NCBI GenBank assembly: GCA_022225965.2
Contig: JAKJXP020000045.1
Coordinates: 248,001-312,000, forward strand
Source of the DNA: Diatrype stigma
Lineage: Eukaryota > Ascomycota > Sordariomycetes > Xylariales > Diatrypaceae
Direction of reading: 5' to 3'
Length of the DNA stretch: 64,000 bases
Shown: in pieces, positions 47,905 through 59,739 of the stretch
Position numbering within the stretch: position 1 is the stretch's first letter
Layout of the letters: every line of letters begins with the position of its first letter
The notes under the pieces: model-generated
Database searches by the model: none
The model's input: the letters and a program-made list of their open reading frames with translations, nothing else
What the model was told of the DNA's origin: nothing
Position numbers and translations under genes: made by a program

Positions 47905-48673
47905 ATGACTATAAGCGGCATCTCATTTGAGGGTATGGTGATAAGACCTCGTTGTCAGCAATCGATTGACTAACCAGCTCCAGACTATCAAGGTATCCAA
48001 AAGGCGCTCTTCGAATGGGCGGACAGCTATGACAGCAAGAACTGGGACCGGCTACGGAAATGCATCGCCCCAACCCTTAGAGTAGGGGAAACCCATATCC
48101 CATCACATATCCTAAAAGAGTTAAGTTCGCCCGGGTTCGAAGGACATGGGGCTAAGTTCTCGAGGGAATGAATAGATCGACTACCGCTCGTTCCTGGACA
48201 AGCTGTGGGAGGCCATGCCGGCCGAGGAGTTCATCGCCATGATCTCGAGCGACGCCGTGCTCGGCAACCCGCTGCTGATGACGCAGCACTTCATCGGGGG
48301 CACGACGTACGAGCGGATCTCGGACACCGAGGCCATCGGCCACCACCAGCTGCGGGTGCCGCACCAGCGGTACACGGACGGGACCCGGTCCCAGGTCGCC
48401 GTCAAGGGCCACGCCCACAGCACCAACACCCACTGGTACCGGAAAGTCGGCGGCGAGTGGAAGTTCGCCGGCCTCAGCCCGGAGATCCGCTGGGGCGAGT
48501 ACGACTTCGACAAGGTGTTCGCGAGCGGCCGCGACGAGTTCGGCGAGGAGGAGGGGGCGCACGAGGAGGAGGTGCAGAAGGCCGAGGCGCAGAGGGTCGC
48601 TGGCATTCCGGCCAAGCCTGAGGATATCTCCGAGAAGGTGACGAGGAGCAGCGTCTCGGTTACCACGATTTAA
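47905..48673 (+). CDS. SCD1: scytalone dehydratase (DHN-melanin biosynthesis)
   Basis: Dehydrates scytalone to 1,3,8-trihydroxynaphthalene and vermelone to 1,8-DHN, the precursor of cell-wall melanin. Exons 47905-47932, 47978-48081 and 48176-48673; introns of 45 and 94 nt. The product is 209 residues with the NTF2-like fold. Catalytic and pocket residues known from the rice-blast enzyme are all present with a constant offset of three: Tyr27, Asp28, Tyr47, His82, His107, Ser126 and Asn128. Signature segments: FEWADSYDSKNWDRLRK, DYRSFLDKLWEAMPAEEF, TQHFIGGT, LRVPHQRY, KGHAHSTNTHWY and WKFAGLSPEIRWGEYDFD. About 35 extra charged C-terminal residues follow the usual end. No other melanin gene (PKS, reductases, laccase) is in the window. 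Exon 3 is almost entirely G/C-ending; exons 1-2 are not. Confidence 0.96.
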
Positions 48674-49812
48674 CTGGCGCATCATGTACTTCGCTGAGTC
48701 ACTCTTGGTCCCTGCATAGTAACCTTCAGCTGCCCCAGGATGGCCTACTGAGATGATTAAACTCCATCAAAGGATCGTTCGCAGATATTGTCTGGCGGAT
48801 GAGAGTATAAAAGTCCTTTTCATATCACTAGAGAGATTTAGTGCGCTTGGGGAAACCACGGCTTAGAGGATATTGACTCTGTTCCTATCATTCAAATGAT
48901 TACCCCATATGTTTTCCCCTACCTCATCCCTGAGACTGTCCAGTAGATGATATCAGAGCTCACCTGCGTTTAGGTGGGATCACGCTGAGTTAGGCGCCAC
49001 GTACCTGATATAATAAACCTGATTAGATATTTCAGATGCCATTGTACCTTAGGGGTATTCCCAGCTTGTAATAAACGAGATCGTTCGACATATCCAAGTA
49101 TTAAGGTAATCTTGACCTTACAAGTTCAAGTGGATAGGTGGGAGGGGGCCACCCCTGTTGCGATGCTCCTTGCCCTCATGGCCGTTTGTTTTCTGTGTCG
49201 CCAACCGACTCATTCCAGTCACTGTGAAAGGTAGCCCAGGCGAGAAGCAGCGAGTAGACACATTCCACTGCAGTAGGACTTCGCTTCTTTACTACTTGTG
49301 GACCCCGTAACACTGTAAAGAATAAAGATTTGGGAATGTATCTAGTGTCAAGTCATCGGTGGTGTTACTCAGTTTCATTCACACTCTCCTATGTCTGGAA
49401 TGTTGTGCGAATATGAGAAATATCGTGGTAGGAATCGAGTCATTATCCGCATATGTTGCAATAGTGGATGGAAGATGTGGTAAAACCCTCATCTATAAAA
49501 CCTGGGCGGACCCGTGGTTCCGTATGCTGCTGCTATTTTCATCACTGGAAAGGCAAATGGACCCACCCACCTCCTATTCTCGCAAGCCTTTTGCTTTGTA
49601 CGTAAAGAATGACTGATTAGGGGTATAGGGGGGCCAAGACTAGGAAGGCAGCTTCCTACACGATAAGGCTTCTATCGAACCAAGATATCAACCTCAGAGA
49701 ACCAACTGAGGTCACAACTCCTTCAAGATCAATAGAAATCCACCTCCTGTATATCAGCAAGCAACAGCAACAACACACCAAAGAGCATAAAGGGAGGTTT
49801 ATTATCGAAGCC
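48674..49812. other. intergenic, about 1.1 kb
   Basis: Scytalone dehydratase 3' flank and promoter of the next gene. No open frame with support. Confidence 0.6.
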
Positions 49813-51495
49813 ATGGCAACAGGATCGCTCCCAGCTCGGGGAGAGGCTGCTGGTAGTCCCAGCCAAGCGAGTGCCAATACGCCCCCTGCGGCACCTTCAC
49901 ATCCGGTGGCTCCTTCTTACTTGCTGATCCCTGGCCTTCCTAACGAGATCTCTATGAGTGTATGCAACCTTGTCGACAAAACCCCAGAATTCGTGCATCT
50001 TGTTTTCTTCAGGCAGTATATCGTATTCGCCAACGCAGATCGGGTGAACGCGGTGATCCGGACACACAAAGCCCTGCGCCAGACTCCACAGCTTTACACC
50101 AACACGGCTCGGTCGATGGAAACAGACGGACTGACGAATAACCTCGAAGCGCCCGAAGGGATGTCTGAAGCCACAAATATTTCAAGGTCCCATAACCGAG
50201 GGGTAAAGGAGACGGCAGGCAATTTCAAGAAAGACCAAGTTCCGGATGTTGACTTAAGTCCTTTTATTCTGCGCGCTGGGGGTAAGAGGATTTCGATCTG
50301 TCTAAGACCGGCAGTGGACGTATTTATCCTCGACAGGTTGTGTCTGAATCAGTTCCCTGAACCGTGGATACAGTGCGACCCTGAGTACGTTGGCGACCCT
50401 GAGTACGTTGACGAGAGAATCGGCCCGCCCCTCCTTCTCGCCAGCGCCAAGGCCCTGGAAAGAATGTCGAATTGCGTCCTTGGGTTGAACGATGCCTATG
50501 GTGTGATAAAACATATGCCGTGCATCAGGCTAGTTAAACGGGATGATGACTTGCATCGATACCTCGACGCTTATCGTGCGCTTTTCGGCCCCTTGGTATC
50601 CCCTGACTCTAAGGTAGAACATTGGAAAATTCTCGTTGGAGAATTTGATGCAAGACTTTTACCCTCCGACCTCGAGGAGATCAAATTTGAATGGCACAAA
50701 GACCAGATCAACCAGGCCCCAGACCCCGTATCACGCCCGGTCACTAAAGAGCAACTGGACAAGATAAAGTGTGTTGCCGAAGTATTTCGAGATTGGATTC
50801 GTGGGAAACACCGATTCAATGCGCGATGCATAAGGGTAAGAGACCGTTTTTTAGGCGGGCCACTACTTCAGAACTCCGGCGCAACCGCCCGCTGGTTAAT
50901 CACGCACCAGGGGCAAGAATGGCTCAAAACTAAGGATGGACAGGAATGGATTCATCAAGGTGTAAGTCGATCTATTGACAAAAAGCCACGTGCACGTAGG
51001 TGGCCTTACGCAGACGACGCTCCGTCGTGGTGGCTAGCAACACCAGAAGGTGCCAAGTGGCTTGCAACTGATCAAGGGCGGGTATTTCTCGACAGTGAGC
51101 TCGGCTCGGCCTGGAGGCACCAGACGCGAGAAGCGGATGCGTGGATCAACCGTCCCGGAACACTCGATTCGGCGTGGTTTCAGACCACTAAGGGCAAGGA
51201 ATATCTTGCGGAAAAGCTCAATGGAGGAACGACCCTGCCCCCTATGCCAGAGTTCCCCTATCCAGATGGGCGCGGCACATATAAATTCGTCAAGGACCCA
51301 GCGGCTTGTTTCGCCCTTCTTCAGCTCCAAGACGAGGGGTGTGTGGAGTTTACTCTGCGAGATCTCGTGTCCCAATGCCCTCGGCAGGTTTCTTTCGTCC
51401 GATTCAAACAAACTGCGCTTGATGCGCTGCGCGACCAAGACCAGAAGCTAGCAGAGGCTGGAGACAAGGGGGAAGATGTTGAGAGGACTGTTTGA
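49813..51495 (+). CDS. 2EXR-like protein with W-L-x-T-x-x-G nonapeptide repeats
   Basis: Single-exon gene for 560 residues; function unknown. The first ATG of the frame follows an A-rich leader. Residues 1-35 are Pro/Ala/Ser-rich. Residues about 36-95 (YLLIPGLPNEISMSVCNLV, then VHLVFFRQYIVF) look like the 2EXR domain of fungal hypothetical proteins, in which an LPxEI helix is followed by beta strands; this is inference. A Cys/charged middle part contains an in-frame 18-bp duplication (DPEYVG then DPEYVD, 50377-50412). Residues 361-470 hold about ten nine-residue repeats with consensus W-L-x-T-x-x-G-x-x (Trp 361, 370, 379, 407, 416, 434, 444, 454; Phe425 and Tyr463 in the same register). The end is a charged helix. 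No signal peptide or membrane segment. Codon usage is mixed, like Paf1 and Nha1. Confidence 0.75.
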   Translation: MATGSLPARGEAAGSPSQASANTPPAAPSHPVAPSYLLIPGLPNEISMSVCNLVDKTPEFVHLVFFRQYIVFANADRVNAVIRTHKALRQTPQLYTNTARSMETDGLTNNLEAPEGMSEATNISRSHNRGVKETAGNFKKDQVPDVDLSPFILRAGGKRISICLRPAVDVFILDRLCLNQFPEPWIQCDPEYVGDPEYVDERIGPPLLLASAKALERMSNCVLGLNDAYGVIKHMPCIRLVKRDDDLHRYLDAYRALFGPLVSPDSKVEHWKILVGEFDARLLPSDLEEIKFEWHKDQINQAPDPVSRPVTKEQLDKIKCVAEVFRDWIRGKHRFNARCIRVRDRFLGGPLLQNSGATARWLITHQGQEWLKTKDGQEWIHQGVSRSIDKKPRARRWPYADDAPSWWLATPEGAKWLATDQGRVFLDSELGSAWRHQTREADAWINRPGTLDSAWFQTTKGKEYLAEKLNGGTTLPPMPEFPYPDGRGTYKFVKDPAACFALLQLQDEGCVEFTLRDLVSQCPRQVSFVRFKQTALDALRDQDQKLAEAGDKGEDVERTV

Positions 51496-54400
51496 TGAGT
51501 CTCCCATCGGTGGAGAGGACGAACACTCGCTTGTATTTTCATACAGTTCCTGTGTTCGTGCGATCTGAATTTTCTTCATTTTCTCTCCCCTATTTCTGCC
51601 AATGAGCTTCGAACCTCATTGTTTTCCATACCGCGTCAAAACTGCATAATCCATATGTCTTCAAAGTTAGTCATTCCCCGAAATTGACGAGCACACTGGT
51701 TGGTTAGCTATTACTACCTATGTAAGGTGTTGATTTAGAATAGCTGGCCAAGACATGTGTCCCCCGCTCGCTTCATGGGCTATCCAAACTCGGACAGCTT
51801 GGCGAAAAATTCAAACATTCGTTATACATGGAAGTGCGCATGTACATGTGAAGACCCTGAAAGTATCGAATGAAGCTGGCGAAAGTTTTGAGTGTAGTCA
51901 TTAGGCGCAGTTGATACCACGTTGAGGCTGATCACTTGTTGCTAGGTAGTTGGTGGAGTGTCCGAACCAGCCTACGCCGGCAGGTTACTGATGAGATGCA
52001 GTAAGTAGCTTTGGTAGGTATTCATGAAAGTAGCCATCCATGCACACATACACATATACCTGGCACAATATAATCATGCATGAACCTAGGGTCAAAATTT
52101 GCAACCCCACGCGGGACGGCGGTAAATTATGCGCGTGAGGGAAGGGGAAAGAAAGAAAGAAAGTCTTTTCAATTCAGTGCGTGATGCTCGTTGGTCACTT
52201 GGACACGCGGCGGACAACCCGAACCCGCTCGACCCCACATGGCGGTGTGGCTATCGTGAGGCAATCGCCGGATCCGGGCAATATTAGCAGACCAGCGGCC
52301 CCCGCCGGCATATGACGGGCCCCGCCCTCGGCACCCTCCTGTTGGGCACGGTATTGTACATAAATACCTACGTACCCAGGTGGTGATGGTGATCTTATTC
52401 TTGGTGATGGTCGGTTTGTCGTGGCTAGAGGCTTGAACAGCGGGTCGGGATTTGCTTGTCTCGAAAGCCAAGTTGTGATTGAGCTTGTCATGGAATGGAA
52501 GAGCTTGGAAAGCTTACCTACGTGGCCAAGGTAGTGGAATTGCTTTTGTTGTTCTTTTCCTTCCTTTACCTTCCATGTTACCAGCACGCCGTCAATGTCC
52601 GTCCCAGACGTCCGCTTCATGCCCAGACAACGCCGAGAGCGAAGGGACCGGGCCTAACCAGCTGCCCAGACTGCTAGACGGATGAATCGGCAGGGAATCG
52701 GTGCCCCCCCGCCCGTCTGATTGGCCCTAGCTAGTGCCTTGCAACGACGCCCACTCACCCACTCAGCCGACAAAAGTGGGGGAACGTCGTCGACTGCACT
52801 CTTTGGGGTGGAAGATGGGGTCGACCGACGTAATGAACAGGGCCCCGGGCCCCTTCCTGTTGGGGATTCTCGAGGTTTCTTGGAAGAGCCGCCAAGGGGC
52901 TATTACAAACAACATGTGACTTCCATGGTAGCTAGTATACATAGGTAGGCAGTAACTATGGATGTGATAGGAGATCACGCCTCCCTCAAAATGCATGCAT
53001 ACCTACATACATGTACGAGCAAAGCATGCTTGCTCCGTACATGGATATGTATGTACTTAGGTATGTATGTATGTAGGTATGTAGGTAGGTAGTTATACGT
53101 GCCTCCTTTTCTTTTTCGCATTCTTTTTCTTTTCCAAATCATGTAGAAAATATGTGACCAATAGGCTCTCGATGGTGGCTTATCCGGCGCACTCCAAAGC
53201 AACTGTAGGGTGATTTAGGGATATGTAAAGATCTAGGCTACCATGATCTATCATATCGTTCTCGTTGTCGGACCCGGCATTGTCAAGCAAATCTCGGGTC
53301 AGCTTACTTCGTACTTTGGCTGTTGGCTGGCATCCAATAACGCTTGAGCTGACAGCCGAAAACGTCGGTAAATCTAGGGGCTTGGCCGCACGTATAACGG
53401 AGCAGAAGAGCGCGGATGGCAACTACAACGACATGAAGTATTCTGGCTGTACCCAAGCAACTATCACCTGGCGGACTAGACCTCCATATCTCCAATCTTC
53501 GTAGATTTCAAGGTTGCTTCGAGCAGATCGACCTACATAAAGTAGGCATATGCACATGTAGATCTGAGGCCATACCCGCCCCCCTTGCCCCCTCAACCCT
53601 CTGTGCCAGTCACGTTTGTCCACCCGGGTTTCATTCGTGGTAGGCAAGGCGTGCGTCCTCTCAGCTCCAACCGCAGCGAGGAGACCAATGGTATAGAAGC
53701 ATCATACGGAATGGGGGCACCTCGTATGACATGGTACAAATCGCATAGGGCGCTTCTGAGTATTCATGATCAGTGTCTCTACTATCAGGGGTTTTCATAC
53801 CCATCTAGCTAGTTTTCACCTATGTAACTCGAACCACCAGATCGACGATTTCGAGCTTGGCCTATCAACCCAATATGAATTCTTGATACCTAGGTAGGTT
53901 GTTATACCTTAGACCATGTAAGCGGTCACAGGAATGGATGCGTTGCGATTCGATGTGATACCAGGTGTCCATGGAATTTTGGTAGACAGGTTGGCTACCT
54001 TGATTGTGAACTGTACCTCACCCCACATACCTGTAGGCATATGTCCCATGTAACTCAGGACGCCCAGTATTTCCATCTTGAACACTCTGAGTCTTACATA
54101 TATGGCCCCTGGAAGGAAGGATTCCGGGAATTGACACCCCCTTCGAAGCATTCGACTCCATCAGTCCGTATGAAGCCGATCTGTTCTGATTTCAATATGC
54201 ACCTAATCAGAGGAAATCTATTTCCCCGCAGCGGTTTTCTGGGGATCGTCACGTCCCGCGGGCTCGTCGATACACGACGGCCTGCGAAATAGTCTAGCTC
54301 AAGTATGTACTACTTCCTACTAGTAGGTAGGTACTATGTCAGCATGCATGTGGTGCAGGTGTGAGTGAGGTCCAAGGTCCGATGTTGACAGTCCAATGCC

Positions 54401-55360
54401 CGGCCAATCGTATAAAAACGGCAAGCAACGACCACAGATAACAACCTTAATCGGCGGTACTCCAGCGGTACTTAGGAATGCTAAACTTCCAGGTAGCTGC
54501 ATCCTACCTAGGGCATTCTCCTATCAGTGCCGTTCAATCGCCTTGCTAGCAGGGGATCCTCGCCCTTTCTGCGCTAGAGCGCCCCATCTACAGCGCTAAA
54601 CAGCACTAAAGATCCCTACTCTGCATATCAGACCCACAACCTGACTGGTCGAGGCGAGGTCAAGCAAAAAGACTTTCTAGACTTCTGTTCGTCATTGCAG
54701 GCAGTTTACCCTTTTTACGTATACAGCTACATACATAACATACATAACCTGCCCGTACCCTACCTACCGCCATCACCATTACATTACCAACTACCTGGCC
54801 TGACCATTCCTCTCGATTCTATTCTTCGATCTAGTCTTGTTGTTGGACTGCCTGACTGCCGGCCTCAGCTGATTACATTCTTTGCTCAGCGTTCACTCCT
54901 TGATAACCATTCCAAGGGTGGCCTTGTCTTCTCAGTCCATCAAGGCACAGCCAGACAAGACGGCGCACGAGGCTCGCGCAACCCGATCCTAAATAGTTTC
55001 GTTTACCTACGTATTCTATTCTCCCGCCTCGACCGATTGTCCTAATGGGTCAGCAGCTATATCTTTAGTTGAACACGCCAATCTATTTGGCGCCAGAACA
55101 TTTTACTGAATGTATCGAGAACTTAATTTGTCCGCTACCGAATTTCCTGTTCGGGACGCTCTGGTCTCAGTTGTATCTCGTAACCGCGTCGCTCCGCCGC
55201 TTGCCGACGGTGTTTCAACCTTTGCTCCTCCGCCCGATCAGCGACCTGGTTGAACTTCGCCCGTGCCCCCCTCCGCCTGTGTCCCCCGTTGGTCCCGATA
55301 CGCTCCGGTTTTTGAGTGACCTTCCGACACGGTCGGAATAGGTCTTCTGGGTAGTGAACA
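51496..55360. other. gene-poor interval of about 3.9 kb
   Basis: No supportable gene. A 141-codon minus frame (52195-52620) matches nothing I know. It contains a GTAT/GTAGG repeat tract (53038-53095), several TAGGTAGGTA motifs (for example 54323) and, from about 54700, a pyrimidine-rich run that is probably the long 5' leader and promoter of the antiporter gene. Confidence 0.5.
53038..53095 (+). repeat. GTAT / GTAGG tandem repeat tract
   Basis: Imperfect tetranucleotide array mixing GTAT and GTAG units over about 58 bp. Confidence 0.85.
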
Positions 55361-58300
55361 ATGGCGTGGGATCATCTGTCCATCACCGCGCCTCATTTGG
55401 TGTACATAATTCTAGGAGGTTTCACCTCGCTTTTTATGCTCTGCTCCTCGGTTATCAAGGAGCGCATGTACATTGGCGAAGCAACTGTCGCGACACTCTG
55501 CGGCGTCATCTTCGGGCCCCATGCTGCAAATTTAATTAATCCTATATCCTGGGGCAATGTCGATACCGTTACCCTGGAGTTTTCCCGGATCGTTCTGGTT
55601 GTCCAGTGTTTCGCCGTCGGTGTCGAACTGCCCAAGTTCTACATGGAAAAGCACTGGAAGTCCGTCGTGTACCTCCTGCTGCCTGTCATGACTTATGGCT
55701 GGTTGATGGTGAGCCTGTTCATCTGGTGGCTGATACCGTCCCTGAATTGGCTCGAAAGCTTGGCGGTTGCGGCTTGTGTGACTGCTACCGATCCCGTCTT
55801 GGCTTCGTCCGTTGTCGGAAAGGGCAAGTTCGCTAAGCGCGTACCAAAGCATTTGCGAGATGTACTTTCTGCCGAGTCCGGTTGTAACGACGGTATGGCT
55901 TTCCCCTTCATATACCTCGCTGTGTATCTTCTCCAGGAGCACCAGGAGGCTGGGCCCAGCCTGTACCACTGGTTCGTGTACACCATTCTGTATGAATGCG
56001 TCTTCGGAGCCTTCTACGGGTTTGTAGTTGGATATATCGCCCGGCATGGTATCAAGGCTGCTGAGAAAAGCGATTTGATCGACCGAGAAAGTTTTCTCGT
56101 CTTTTACTTCGTACTCGCCCTGTTCTGCGCTGGATCCGGAAGTATGCTCGGTGTCGATGACTTGCTTGTCGGCTTCGCAGCAGGGGTCGGGTTCTCCAAC
56201 GACGGTTGGTTCAGTGAGAAGACCGAGGAATCGCACGTGTCCAACGTCATCGATCTTTTGCTCAACTTGACATACTTCGTCTATCTGGGTACTATCATTC
56301 CCTGGGACCAATTCAACAACGCCGATCTAGGCCTTTCTGCATGGCGCCTCTCCGTCATAGCAATTCTGGTCATCTTCTTCCGCCGCATCCCCGTCATGCT
56401 TATGATGAAGCCTCTGATACCAGACGTCAAGACCTGGCGAGAGGCGTTGTTCGCAGGCCACTTCGGACCCATAGGCGTCGGCGCAATCTTTGTTGCGATA
56501 CTTTGTCGTGCCGAGCTGGAATCAGAACACACAATCCCGTTAGCTGAACTTCCCCCCGAGGGGCACGAATTCTATAATGTCATTGCCCTTGTCTGGCCAA
56601 TTGTCACATTTATGGTTATCGCATCCATTATTGTGCATGGTTCATCCGTCGCCGTCTTCACCCTCGGAAAGCGCATCAACACACTCTCGCTGACGATGTC
56701 GTACACGGCTGCTCCTGAAGACGGTCCCTCGTGGATGAACCGATTGCCTCGTATCTCATCCCAATCGAAATCTCAGGCTCGGACTATGTCTGATACTGAC
56801 TATGATGAAATGAAGATGCCGGATTTCCCGCCGGGTACTCTCCCACCAACCGGAATGCCTGGTCAGTTTCTACGGCGCCAGCGTGAAGAAGACTATCCGA
56901 GCAGGGCGGGGAGCCGAGCATCATCCCGTCGTCGGAGCAGGAAGAAGTGGGATGACGGTATTGGCCCTGGTGGGCCAGTAACCCAGTCAGCAATCTTCCC
57001 TCAGCGCAAAAGTACGGGTGACCTCATGTCACCTACGTCACCTTCGTCACCGATGTCTCCGACCGAAGGGGAAGATTCTCGCCTATCCAACGAGCCTAGA
57101 ACTCAAGAAGAATACGACGAGAAACGAGCCGAGGAGGAGCACGGTGCAGCAGCGGGAGAGCCCGGACCCAGAGGTGAACAGGCCCCACCAGAGATCGATG
57201 TTTACAGCGAAGGAGGCCATATCATCGTGGAAGATCAGGAAGGTCAGGTCCTTGCCGTTGAAGAAACCGAGCACGGGATGGGCGTTCCAGATGCGCACGA
57301 GATAAAAGAAAAGGCGAAAGAAGAAGCGCAGAAGCCTTATTGGACATACGAGTCGATCAAAAAGAGTCTGGGCAAATGGCGGGAAGATGAGCAGCGCAAA
57401 CGCAAGGACAAAGGGAAGACTGATCGGAAGCATGAACCTGCTAGGGCATATCAATTCGGCAATACAGTGAGTACATCCCGTTCCTGCGCTCAAGCCGGTA
57501 GCATGCTAACAGTGCCTACTAGATTATCGTTGAAGATGAAGATGGAGAAGTTGTCAAGAAATACGATATTCCCCCACAGCAAGACGGCAAAGATTACGTT
57601 GCGACTGGGTTGAAATACATGGGAATGGGCGGTCTGGTCAGGCCGCCTCCAGGCAAGATGCCAGCAGCGGAGGGGGCACCCCAAGAAGGGACAGAAGCAG
57701 GCCCTAGCAGGCCCACGCCTAAGCCTACATTTAGTGGATGGGCTGGTTTTGGCAAACAAGGTGCTGGAGAGCAAAAGAAAGCAGGCGGAGCTGCTACTAA
57801 ACAGATCGATGAAGAGGATGATCGCAAGATTCGGTTCACAATCGGAGGCGTCGGAAGGCGAATGACCAAGGATGACTTCTTGAAGGAGGTCCAAAAGCTC
57901 GATGTCAAGACCCGACGAGAGGTTGTTAACAACTCATCAGCCACAGCTGCTGTGAAGACCGAAGCAAAGGAGCCGCCTGCACAAAAGAGCACAGCTAGCC
58001 CGAAGACCTCTAGTCCTGCCGCCTCCCCACAACCTAAATCTAGACCTACACCTACGCAGCAGGAAGCGACTAGTAGCGCGTCAAGCTCTGGTAAGTCCCC
58101 TGCACGGTCAGAATCAGAAACCAGGGGACGCAGCACAACGATCGCTGGGGAGAGTCGACACGAGGAAAGCTCAAGTGCGGATGCGCCTGAGACGAACGCC
58201 GAACGCAGACGGAGGTTGGCGGCTTTTGCCAGCGTCCGCGATGATATGGATGATCGGGAAACGCCTGCCGAGAGGCGGAGACGAGAAGCGGCCTTGGGCG

Positions 58301-58425
58301 TGAGCGGTAGTGGCGCGGACGATGATAGCGATAGCGACGACGACAACACAGAGCGAGTCCCGGCCGCTTCGAGGCGCCCCGGCATCCGATTTGCGGACGA
58401 CGCGGCGGCGAGACGAAGAACATGA
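55361..58425 (+). CDS. NHA1: plasma-membrane Na+(K+)/H+ antiporter, Nha1/Sod2 type
   Basis: CPA-family exchanger that exports Na+ and K+ for H+ and supports salt tolerance and pH balance. Exons 55361-57466 and 57523-58425 (56-nt intron, phase 0) give 1002 residues. About 12 membrane helices occupy residues 10-440. Diagnostic segments: GEATVATLCGVIFGPHAANL, CVTATDPVLASSVVGKGKFA (TDP motif), LSAESGCNDGMAFPFIYLAV, and LGVDDLLVGFAAGVGFSNDG carrying the Asp-Asp pair essential in yeast Sod2/Nha1, then HFGPIGVGAIF. The remaining 550 residues are a hydrophilic cytosolic tail with acidic, Ser/Arg and Pro-rich stretches (SPTSPSSPMSPTEGEDS; IIVEDEDGEVVKKYDIPP). This suits regulation by phosphorylation and matches the long tails of fungal Nha1. 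The intron falls in the tail. Confidence 0.95.
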
Positions 58426-59739
58426 GTTACACGCATCTACGATGACCCCATCTACGAAACAACTTTGGATAGGGGACATGGTATAGGGGTGGGCGGTCTA
58501 GAACGATACAGAGTGAACTAATGATAAATAAGTACATGTTAGATAGCGGACGGAATAGGTATGAATACGTAGCGAAGCGATGTTCAGCGCGTGGAATGGA
58601 ACTCTGGAGTCAATAGATCCGAGTCCGGTAGAACCAGCGCTGCATGTGTTGCTAGTTTTTACGTTGCATACGCTTTAGATAATTAATGTTTATGATACTT
58701 GGTTGGCAATGATGCAAAACTCGGTGGTCTATTACAATCGCTACCTACCTACTGTACCTCTATTGATTACCTACACCTACCACCCCCTACATACAATTGG
58801 TAGCTACTGATTGGGCTGGACTTCATAGGTGCGGGAGCAAAGTGAATGGACTTGGTCGGCTATCCATCCCTCAACCTAATTTATCGGACGGAGATAAGGC
58901 TCTTACGAATACCTGCGGAACGCCATATTGGCCCTTGATTCCCTGGATGTCGATATCTTCTTGAACCCCCAAAGCACCAGGGCATTTACAGAGCACCTAC
59001 CTGCTAATCGACAATCGAACCTACTACACTAAGCATTACTACATGCTTCACAGGGTTTCTTGATTCCATCCATCCTTTTCATACCCCCAACTACAGGCGC
59101 AACAATAGGCGAATCGCAACAACAAAAGACTTTTTCGCTGGGATTGACCGTTATTGCAAGAACACCCATCTATCTATCTGCACGAACAGTTAAACTTCAC
59201 ACAGAACACAGCCTTCTTCAAGACCTCAAAGCAGCAACCTACCAGCAACCTACCAGCAACCTACCAGCAACCTACCAGCAACCTACCTAGCACAACTAGC
59301 AGAGCCCAACGGATCCCGAGTTGACGAAGTATTTACCTTCACCACACAGCTGCGTACCTAGGTACCTCAAATCTGCTGGGTGTCTTTGGCTGTTATTGAT
59401 TCAGTTGTCATTCACTTCTAGTTGGTACTGCACCGGGTGGCCAATGCAGTGGGTCAGTGCATAGCTAAATCTGGTAGTTACGGCACGCACGATCTTGGTA
59501 CCTCCACGATAAACACCAAAAAACACCATCAATCGCCAATCAACATCCATCCCCATTCAACTTCCTCCACCACATGCTAAGCTCTATGTAGCACCACTGC
59601 TTCCTCTTTGTGGATACTAACTACTGTTGAACACTTGCATCTCGTCTCCATCTCTATCTCCATCTGCACCTTCACCTTCGTCTTTGATCCCATTCTCATC
59701 TCCATCAGAACTAGAACTGCATCGGTAAACTCCACTGGC
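58426..59739. other. intergenic, about 1.3 kb, with minisatellite
   Basis: Antiporter 3' flank and ankyrin-gene promoter. CCTA-rich runs at about 58741-58790. The frame upstream of the ankyrin ATG lacks an ATG and ends in a CATCTC-rich pyrimidine leader. Confidence 0.6.
59233..59287 (+). repeat. 11-bp minisatellite, five copies
   Basis: Five perfect tandem copies of AGCAACCTACC, upstream of the ankyrin-repeat gene. Confidence 0.95.

Noticed and set aside
54695..55341. Open frames just upstream of the Na+/H+ antiporter
   Set aside because: They start at non-ATG codons and lie in the pyrimidine-rich leader of NHA1.
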